A model generated the notes under the pieces. The model ran no database searches, was not told where the DNA came from, and worked only from the letters and a program-made list of their open reading frames with translations. The translations under genes were made by a program, and so were the position numbers. A stretch of DNA of 5,292 nt from the NCBI GenBank assembly GCA_903957405.1, contig CAJBPC010000289.1, forward strand, positions 1-5,292. Direction: 5' to 3'. Shown one piece after another: positions 1 to 5,292 of this stretch. Each line of letters begins with the position of its first letter. Positions within the stretch are counted from its first letter, which is position 1. The stretch comes from an uncultured bacterium. Its GTDB lineage: Bacteria > Bacteroidota > Bacteroidia > Chitinophagales > Chitinophagaceae.

Positions 1-700
1 ATTTCTCAATAACATCTCCCTATCATCGGAAAGAAATGGCTTGAGATCGGATATATCCATCAGCGTTTCCGGAGAAACAAAAGGAAGCTCAGTCATCACC
101 ATCAATAGCACGAGTCGTTTTTCTGAAAATCCCCTTCGAAGAATTCTCCAATACTTAGCCTGGCCTGCCATGAGGTCGGAGCACAAACACATGGCCCTTA
201 AGCTGAAGGAGTTTTTCTCGGATCCTGACAAGGTTTACGGATACAAGATCGAAAGCCAACAAGTCAAGGAGGCTTCCCTCATTTCTGTTCGGCAGGAGTT
301 TGACCACGACCCTTCAACGGAAGAAATATATGCGCTGATCGAAGAATTGAGTTCATACATCCAGAAACAAGGTGCAAAGGAAACCGGTCTGCCCATGCTG
401 AATGTCTTAGTCGTCGATGGCAATAAACACCTGTCAATGGTAGCCATAGCGACAGACAGGGATCTGGCTGCAACGGATCGATATGTACTGAAAAAAATGC
501 TCCTGAATGGCAATATACTGGTCGCAGAAGTTCAGGGTGGAAAGCATGCGATAGATGCATGCCTGCAGGCTGTGGAACACTACGTAAAAGATCAAAACAA
601 AATGTCGCCCGCCATGCCGTTCCAACGCATCATAACGAACAGGATGACTGAAAAAGACACGAGCAAGTGGATCACCACGATCAACTATCCCGTGTTTTAA
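1..700 (+). CDS. SRPBCC / GyrI-like effector-binding domain protein, 5'-truncated by window edge
   Basis: Only the C-terminal 232 residues are visible; the first complete codon begins at base 2 and the frame is open to the left edge, so the true start lies outside. A TTG at base 41 could be read as a start, but the frame runs through it with no stop, so I do not use it. Roughly the first 75 residues (to about base 230) resemble the end of a SRPBCC (polyketide cyclase/START-like) domain: beta-strand pattern, then an amphipathic helix ending in LKLKEFFSDP. From KVYGYKIESQQVKEASL to the stop is a GyrI/AraC-effector-binding-like domain, with the usual order of strand, helix (EIYALIEELSSYIQ), PMLNV, a central strand, VAEVQGG, helix, SPAMPFQ, and a terminal strand ending YPVF. 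The family binds small hydrophobic ligands; the ligand here is unknown. No DNA-binding region is visible. It is probably a stand-alone ligand-binding protein. The family assignment is from memory of sequence pattern and is moderately secure. It ends in TAA and converges on the neighbouring lipoprotein gene. Confidence 0.72.
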   Translation, partial: FLNNISLSSERNGLRSDISISVSGETKGSSVITINSTSRFSENPLRRILQYLAWPAMRSEHKHMALKLKEFFSDPDKVYGYKIESQQVKEASLISVRQEFDHDPSTEEIYALIEELSSYIQKQGAKETGLPMLNVLVVDGNKHLSMVAIATDRDLAATDRYVLKKMLLNGNILVAEVQGGKHAIDACLQAVEHYVKDQNKMSPAMPFQRIITNRMTEKDTSKWITTINYPVF

Positions 701-719
701 CAAGTCAACCTGATCATTT
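701..719. other. Convergent intergenic gap, no clear terminator
   Basis: Nineteen bases separate the TAA of the plus-strand gene from the TAA of the minus-strand gene. I looked for a GC-rich hairpin followed by a T-run on either strand. Only weak structure is present: palindromic TGATCA at 711-716 and again at 738-743 could pair around a T-rich loop, but the stem is AT-rich and short. Termination of both transcripts is therefore not explained by an obvious intrinsic terminator. Confidence 0.6.
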
Positions 720-3700
720 TTATCGCGGATCACGGATGATCAACTTCAGACTATCATTGTTCTGCGTCACGACAAACGCCCGCATCCCTGCAACATGAAT
801 CGATTTTACATGAGATACCTGCCCTTTCAAGTCTACTCCTCTGATAGGTGCGGACCTAAATACGCCATTCCCCCGGTTCAATAAAAGCATTCCCCGCAAT
901 GCATCCTGCCGGCCGATCTCGACGTTGTTCGCATGGAAATTTCCCCAGATCATGATGTCGGGGAGACTACTCCCGGCAGAAGGTAAAATATCCAAAGAAC
1001 GGACTGTACCCAATTGGGCCTCCAATGGCAAAGGCTTTGCCGTGAAAAGCAGATTTCCTTGATTGATGAATACCATGCTTTCGAATGTATTCGCGGTGTG
1101 CAACATGGCCTGTCCAAGCTTTGTTCCGCCGAAAAGATCAGTCATATCCGCTTTGGAAAAATCTTCCGCATACAGGAATTTTTTCTTCATGATAGGGAGA
1201 CTTTTTTCGAGCAGGATCTTGCTGGCGAAAGGGATCTCCATGCCACCGACGTGATAGCTGATGATCTGTTCGATGCGGCCGTTCTCATCAAAATCATTCA
1301 CATACATCCTGACAGGGGCTTCCTTTGTTGCTCTCAGCCTGCTGTTGAGTCCAAAATTCCCGGCTATGATATCCAGATCACCATCGTTGTCAAGATCCGT
1401 GATGAGCATTTTCTGCCACCACCCCTTTAGTGTCGTGATCCTTTGCCTGACAAATGATCCGCCTTTTCGCATGAACGCGTCGATGCCTCCCCAGTTGTAA
1501 CAAATGACAAGATCATCTTTCCTGTCGCCATCAAGATCTATCCATTGAGCATCTGTCACCATACCGGGAGCAAGCAGCTCCTTTGACCATACTGCAGTCA
1601 CATCGGTGAATTTTCCCGTTCCATCATTCTGCAATAAATATGAACGGGGAGCCTTGCCGTATTGCCAGGGCACAACCCTTCCCGCAATAAAAAGATCCGG
1701 GTATCCGTCACCATTGAAGTCTGTAGAGATCACGCGGCTTTGCGTGTCATAAACATCTCCAAAAGCATCCTTCTTCGAGGTAAGGTGTCCAGTACCGTCA
1801 TTGAGATAAAGCAGTGGTTTAAGATGAACATCATCATTGTAATACTCATTCCCGCCACTCGCCAAGACAAGGTCCGGATGCTTGTCCTGATTCACATCCA
1901 CCCACAGTGCATCTACATTCTCCCACATGGAATCGAGTAGTAATTCAGGTTGTGGAAGTTCATTAAATCCGCCACCGGCATTTTGTAAAAAAGTAGCATT
2001 GTGAAAAGTCTTAGAGGCACCCACAAACACATCCTCTAGTCCGTCGTGGTTGATATCTGCCACAGCGATTGCCGGACCTTCCGTGGAGATCATTTGCGGC
2101 AGCAGGGGTTCTCTGTCGAATTCATTGAAACGATTCTCCTGATGCAAATAAAGCAACCCTGAACGAAGGGTTATGTCCTGGAATCCTTTGACGGAAACAT
2201 CGTTTTTTCTGTTCCGAAGGGACTGATGGTCGAAGAGAGGCAGGGATTCCCTGAACGAAATGATCTGCCTTGGAGTTGCAAGCACATTTATCGGCTGAAA
2301 GGAATTGTCAGGCCATACAATGATCGCTGAATCAGGTCGGAATCCTTCCAGTCCGATATGGATCGGTATGTGCATACTCGACTGGAATCCATGAACAGCC
2401 TGTCGTTCGTAGACCATCGTTTCATCTCTGACATATAAGATGATCTTTGCACCCACTGCAGATGGATTCCCGGGCGGACCTTTGAGATCAATGCTGGCAT
2501 ATGAGGTTGTGGATCCTTCCTTAACGGTGTTGTTCCGATATACCAAGGCCGGGGCATTGATATTGTTCACAACGATATCAAGGTCTCCGTCATTGTCAAG
2601 ATCCGCATAAACAGATCCATTTGAAAAAGTTTTCGGATTACCGGCCACGCTGTCTGAGATATTGTCGAAACCCAACGCTCCGCGATTCACGAAAAATTGA
2701 TTGGGAATCTTTATTTCCGGGAATCGATCGATCATTGCCAGGTCTCTTTCCAGAAGCTTATTTTGCTTGAGCTTATCCTGCATTTCTGCACCTGAAACGA
2801 AGTTTATGTAATCTATATCGTTCATCCGCTTGGGAATACCGTTAGACACGAACAGATCCTTTTTGCCATCGTTATTGAAATCCATCAGCAGGGATGCCCA
2901 GCTCCAGTCTGTCGCATGGATACCAGCATACTGCCCCACCTCACTGAAGCTTCCATCTCCGTTGTTCAACTGTAAATTATTCCTTGCATACTGGTGCGAA
3001 TATCCATAAGCGATTTTCTGCTGATAGATCGCATAGTCATCCTCAGACAGCGACCTTCGGAGCAGGGTGGGGTCGTATGGCAGCATGTCCATGGAGACGA
3101 TGTCGGGGAATGCGTCGTTGTTGATATCTGCCGCATCGACGCCCATACTGAACTGGCTTGTATGCCTTAATTGCCGGCTGCCTTCTTCCCGGAAAGTGCC
3201 GTCACCCGTGTTAATGTACAGATAGTCGTTTTCATGAAAGTCATTTCCCACGTATATATCGGGCCTGCCATCAAGGTTGATATCGGATACGGCCACACCC
3301 AATCCGTAACCGATCCGGCTGCCGTTGATGCCTGATTCAAGCGTGATATCCCTGAAGCGAATATGGCTCTTGCCGGAGGCATCCCGAATTGCTTCATTTT
3401 TGTATAATCGTTGACCCGCGAGGGAATCATACGTGCCGGAAAAAAAATTTCGTGGCCGGTAGTTCCCATCGTGGTTGACGGAATGATTCAGCAGGAACAT
3501 GTCAAGGTCGCCATCACCATCATGATCAAGGAATGCCGCATGTGTGCTGAATCCGGAGAAATCCAGACCATAAGCTTCGGCCTCCTCAGCATAACTGGGA
3601 ATCCCGTTTTTATCAATGCCTTTACAAACCAATAACTGGTTTTTTGCTTTCAGCATTTTGAATTGACCTACTTGACAAATGTATACATCAAGCATTCCGT

Positions 3701-4076
3701 CAGCATTGATGTCCACAATGGAAACGCCGGTGCTCCACGAACTGTCCATGGGAATATCGGCTGCATCACTCACATCTTCAAATCGAAGATCACCCCTGTT
3801 GATATATAATCGGTTTCGCTTTTGACTCGATGCAAAAAAGAGGTCGATCAGGCCGTCATTGTTCAGATCACCGGCTCCTACTCCGGATCCGTTATAAAAG
3901 TACATGTATGAGAAAAGATTGAAGGCGGGCGTGGGCGTGAGCACGTTGCTGAATTCCAGGCCAGTCTTTGTATGGTCTAAGACCGTGAATGGTGAATCAT
4001 CGGTTGCCAGATCCCTGCAGGAAAATGCGATGACGCAGAGGAATAACAGGCATGATCTTGAAAATGATTTCATCAT
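720..4076 (-). CDS. VCBS/FG-GAP repeat putative lipoprotein with internal ASPIC/UnbV domain (CRTAC1-like)
   Basis: Complete 1118-residue protein, apparently exported and surface- or periplasm-anchored. A short positively charged and hydrophobic leader ends at Cys20. Calcium-loop motifs of the form D-x-[DN]-x-D-G-x-x-D start at residues 70, 122, 184, 265, 317, 399 and 492 in the first half, and at 674, 727, 786, 847 (degenerate) and 894 in the second; an EF-hand-like D-F-D-E-N-G sits at 928. Repeats of this type build beta-propeller blades and bind calcium. An ASPIC/UnbV domain lies between the halves, at about 529-608. The segment around 363-424 carries the conserved stretch TDWSWASLLMDFNNDG followed by NGIPKRMNDIDY, typical of this Bacteroidota family. 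The last third is collinear with the adjacent minus-strand protein, so the genes are paralogues and probably one operon. The substrate is unknown; I infer ligand or polymer binding, possibly alongside a SusC/D system. No enzyme active site is recognisable. No frameshift is seen. ATG at 4073 is an alternative start, shorter by one residue. Confidence 0.9.
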   Translation of the reverse strand: MMKSFSRSCLLFLCVIAFSCRDLATDDSPFTVLDHTKTGLEFSNVLTPTPAFNLFSYMYFYNGSGVGAGDLNNDGLIDLFFASSQKRNRLYINRGDLRFEDVSDAADIPMDSSWSTGVSIVDINADGMLDVYICQVGQFKMLKAKNQLLVCKGIDKNGIPSYAEEAEAYGLDFSGFSTHAAFLDHDGDGDLDMFLLNHSVNHDGNYRPRNFFSGTYDSLAGQRLYKNEAIRDASGKSHIRFRDITLESGINGSRIGYGLGVAVSDINLDGRPDIYVGNDFHENDYLYINTGDGTFREEGSRQLRHTSQFSMGVDAADINNDAFPDIVSMDMLPYDPTLLRRSLSEDDYAIYQQKIAYGYSHQYARNNLQLNNGDGSFSEVGQYAGIHATDWSWASLLMDFNNDGKKDLFVSNGIPKRMNDIDYINFVSGAEMQDKLKQNKLLERDLAMIDRFPEIKIPNQFFVNRGALGFDNISDSVAGNPKTFSNGSVYADLDNDGDLDIVVNNINAPALVYRNNTVKEGSTTSYASIDLKGPPGNPSAVGAKIILYVRDETMVYERQAVHGFQSSMHIPIHIGLEGFRPDSAIIVWPDNSFQPINVLATPRQIISFRESLPLFDHQSLRNRKNDVSVKGFQDITLRSGLLYLHQENRFNEFDREPLLPQMISTEGPAIAVADINHDGLEDVFVGASKTFHNATFLQNAGGGFNELPQPELLLDSMWENVDALWVDVNQDKHPDLVLASGGNEYYNDDVHLKPLLYLNDGTGHLTSKKDAFGDVYDTQSRVISTDFNGDGYPDLFIAGRVVPWQYGKAPRSYLLQNDGTGKFTDVTAVWSKELLAPGMVTDAQWIDLDGDRKDDLVICYNWGGIDAFMRKGGSFVRQRITTLKGWWQKMLITDLDNDGDLDIIAGNFGLNSRLRATKEAPVRMYVNDFDENGRIEQIISYHVGGMEIPFASKILLEKSLPIMKKKFLYAEDFSKADMTDLFGGTKLGQAMLHTANTFESMVFINQGNLLFTAKPLPLEAQLGTVRSLDILPSAGSSLPDIMIWGNFHANNVEIGRQDALRGMLLLNRGNGVFRSAPIRGVDLKGQVSHVKSIHVAGMRAFVVTQNNDSLKLIIRDPR
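2253..2492 (-). other. ASPIC/UnbV domain within the large lipoprotein
   Basis: Residues 529-608 match the ASPIC/UnbV pattern: a G-N-P-S-A-V-G-A-K segment (536-544), then an E-R-Q and H-G-F-Q-S-S turn (557-567), an I-G-L (573-575), and V-W-P-D (587-590) before a short closing strand. In known proteins this domain usually follows an N-terminal FG-GAP repeat region, as in the CRTAC1 family. Here it is internal and followed by a second repeat region of about 480 residues. Its biochemical role is not established to my knowledge. Confidence 0.82.
4017..4076 (-). other. Probable lipoprotein signal peptide with atypical lipobox
   Basis: The first 20 residues are MMKSFSRSCLLFLCVIAFSC. There is a short basic N-region (K3, R7), a hydrophobic core from L10 to F18, and Cys20 as the likely lipidated residue. 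The box A-F-S-C lacks the usual Leu at -3 and has Phe at -2, so it is a relaxed match, although Bacteroidota lipoboxes are often loose. Cys14 (L-F-L-C) is a less likely alternative because it would leave a very short core. The residues after Cys20 are RDLATDD, acidic soon after the cysteine, which is weakly compatible with a surface-export signal. Confidence 0.65.
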
Positions 4077-4085
4077 CGGGTCCTC
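4077..4085 (-). promoter_or_regulatory. Shine-Dalgarno-like site overlapping upstream stop codon
   Basis: Read on the minus strand, the upstream gene's TGA is immediately followed by GA, giving GAGGA at 4085-4081, then CCCG and ATGATG. Spacing is 4 bases to the first ATG and 7 to the second (4073), so the second ATG is the better-spaced start if this site is used. A run of six A residues (4092-4087) lies just upstream, which suits the A-rich leaders common in Bacteroidota, where Shine-Dalgarno use is generally weak. The arrangement suggests translational coupling of the two genes. Confidence 0.5.
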
Positions 4086-5292
4086 ATTTTTTATCGGCGG
4101 TAACAGATGCCTTCACACCTGCCGGAGCCTGTTGATACAGGACAGGGATGTCACTGTTCTGTGCAAAGACAAAAACATTCTTTTCCCGAAAACGAATGGG
4201 CTGGATATTTCTCACCTGGCCATTGACACTGATACCCGACAGGGATGGGTGAACAACCTTAAAGCCTCCCGTTCCATCATTGAGGGAAAGGTTTCCGTAG
4301 GATGCGTCTATGCGGCAGAATTGCGGAAGAAGATCGAAGAAATTCCCGGCAGTCAGCAAGTCAGGATACCCGTCAGCATTTACATCCACAACGGATATTG
4401 CCTGCAGGGATGACAGCTGCAGGGCATCCGGCAATCGTTCCAACGTAAATCTTCCCTTCCCGTCGTTGCGCGCAATGCATGACGAAGCCATAACCACCTT
4501 CAGCACTGAAGCTTTATCCACACCATCACCGAAGAGGTCATCAATACTCTTGTTCGCATAGTCCTTGTTTTTCAAATTTGATTTCTTCAGTCCGGGTAAT
4601 TGTTCAACCATGTCTTTTTTCATGAAGACGGGCATATCACGATCTCCAATCCGTTGTGTCAGGATTTTATCAATCGTGCCGTTCTGGTCAAAATCATACA
4701 CCCATAATTTCACCGGATGTTCCCTGTCTGGTTTGAGGTAGAAGTTCTCTCCAAGATTGCCGAGTATGAGGTCATTGTCCCCATCTTTATCAATATCCTG
4801 AACAACCACACGTTGCCACCAGCCGTGATATGCCTCTAACCCAGTGCTGATTTCTTCATATCTATTTCCCGTATACCGGTAGATCCGGGGATATGTCCAT
4901 TCGCCTACGAGGATGATCTCGTTGGTCTGATCACCATCGATATCTTTCCATGCGGCGGATGTGAGCATGCCTGCCATTTTCAGGAAGGGGGCGACCTCTT
5001 GCGTGACATCACTGAAGTTTCCATCAGCCGTTTGCATGAAAAGATAACTTTCCGGAATTTGCCCATATTGCTGTGGTACGCTTCTGTTCCCGATCAGAAG
5101 ATCCATCCTCCCATCTGCATTGAAATCAATAGGAATGATGGTTCCGCAATTATGGTGTGAGACCGGGAAAGCTCCTCTTTTCAACTTAAAATCTCCTGTG
5201 CCATCATTCATGAAAAGATGATTTTGATAGTCCTCCGATGCAGCCGGTGCGAAATTACCTCCGCCACCGGTGAAGAGATCCTGATCGCCATC
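4084..5292 (-). CDS. VCBS/FG-GAP repeat protein, C-terminal part (N-terminus beyond window)
   Basis: The C-terminal 402 residues of a protein whose frame is open to the right edge; the first visible residues, DGDQDLFTGGGG, are the end of a calcium-loop repeat. An internal ATG at 5211 is not the start, because repeat sequence continues upstream of it. Calcium-loop motifs begin at visible residues 56 (DFNADGRMD), 117 (DIDGDQTNE), 166 (DIDKDGDND), 200 (DFDQNGTID) and 303 (DVNADGYPD). The protein is collinear with residues of about 680 to 1118 of the neighbouring lipoprotein: shared landmarks are VPQQYG against VPWQYG, GWWQ, GNxG, a D-F-D-x-N-G loop, D-L-F-G, N-G-Q-V against K-G-Q-V, and a closing Q-N-x-D/S. 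It is therefore a tandem paralogue, probably of similar total length and domain order. The role is likely substrate binding at the cell surface; this is inferred from the family, and the export signal cannot be seen. It ends in TGA, 7 bases before the next gene, so the two are likely co-transcribed. Confidence 0.88.
   Translation of the reverse strand, partial: DGDQDLFTGGGGNFAPAASEDYQNHLFMNDGTGDFKLKRGAFPVSHHNCGTIIPIDFNADGRMDLLIGNRSVPQQYGQIPESYLFMQTADGNFSDVTQEVAPFLKMAGMLTSAAWKDIDGDQTNEIILVGEWTYPRIYRYTGNRYEEISTGLEAYHGWWQRVVVQDIDKDGDNDLILGNLGENFYLKPDREHPVKLWVYDFDQNGTIDKILTQRIGDRDMPVFMKKDMVEQLPGLKKSNLKNKDYANKSIDDLFGDGVDKASVLKVVMASSCIARNDGKGRFTLERLPDALQLSSLQAISVVDVNADGYPDLLTAGNFFDLLPQFCRIDASYGNLSLNDGTGGFKVVHPSLSGISVNGQVRNIQPIRFREKNVFVFAQNSDIPVLYQQAPAGVKASVTADKK

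Noticed and set aside
41..43. TTG as the start of the leftmost plus-strand gene
   Set aside because: The same frame is open to the window edge and the upstream codons continue a plausible SRPBCC-like strand pattern, so the gene is truncated by the window rather than starting here.
434..733. Minus-strand frame of 99 codons overlapping the end of the plus-strand gene
   Set aside because: It is antisense to the conserved GyrI-like domain and overlaps the end of the lipoprotein gene; Cys- and His-rich composition is typical of a shadow frame.
711..743. Possible bidirectional terminator built on two TGATCA palindromes
   Set aside because: The stem would be only about six AT-rich pairs with a long loop, and no T-run follows the stem on either strand.
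1014..1430. Plus-strand open frame of 138 codons
   Set aside because: Antisense to conserved calcium-loop and D-L-F-G coding regions of the large lipoprotein; no ribosome site or protein family is evident.
3904..4413. Plus-strand open frame of 169 codons spanning the junction of the two minus-strand genes
   Set aside because: It lies wholly antisense to strongly supported repeat-protein coding sequence, shows no recognisable domain, and its composition follows the opposite strand. It is a shadow frame.
5209..5211. ATG (minus strand) as the start of the rightmost gene
   Set aside because: The frame continues upstream with clear repeat sequence (DGDQDLF and an NHLFMNDGTGDF strand turn spanning this Met), so it is an internal methionine.
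720..5292. Regularly spaced repeated DNA that might suggest a CRISPR array or tandem repeat locus
   Set aside because: The similar words are irregularly spaced, diverged and in frame, and translate into calcium-loop motifs; they are protein repeats, not an array.

Overview
This window appears to come from a member of the Bacteroidota, probably a Chitinophagaceae- or Cytophagales-like environmental bacterium. The main reason is two tandem, very large VCBS/FG-GAP repeat proteins of a type that is expanded in that phylum. The first also shows an N-terminal lipoprotein-like signal and an internal ASPIC/UnbV domain. A SRPBCC-GyrI-type fusion gene fits the same phylum. The assignment is inferred from protein style; no rRNA or other taxonomic marker is present.

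Layout, left to right. Bases 1-700 (+) hold the 3' part of a gene whose start lies left of the window; it encodes the tail of a probable SRPBCC domain followed by a GyrI-like small-molecule-binding domain. A 19-base gap (701-719) separates it from a convergent gene. Bases 720-4076 (-) hold a complete 1118-residue putative lipoprotein: a CRTAC1-like calcium-loop repeat region, then an ASPIC/UnbV domain, then a second repeat region. Bases 4084-5292 (-) hold the C-terminal 402 residues of a second protein that is collinear with, and clearly paralogous to, the C-terminal third of the first. Its start lies right of the window.

The two minus-strand genes are only 7 bases apart, in the same direction, and almost certainly co-transcribed from a promoter beyond the right edge; the complete gene is the last of that strand here before the convergent gene. 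Proteins of this kind in Bacteroidota are often encoded near SusC/SusD outer-membrane uptake genes, so a cell-surface role in binding or capturing a substrate is plausible, but no SusC/D gene is visible here. The plus-strand gene appears functionally unrelated.

I found no RNA genes, insertion sequences, CRISPR arrays or convincing terminators. Nothing here amounts to a demonstrably new system. The points most worth pursuing are the conserved non-propeller segment shared by the two paralogues, the loss of one calcium loop in only one of them, and the tandem paralogue arrangement itself.
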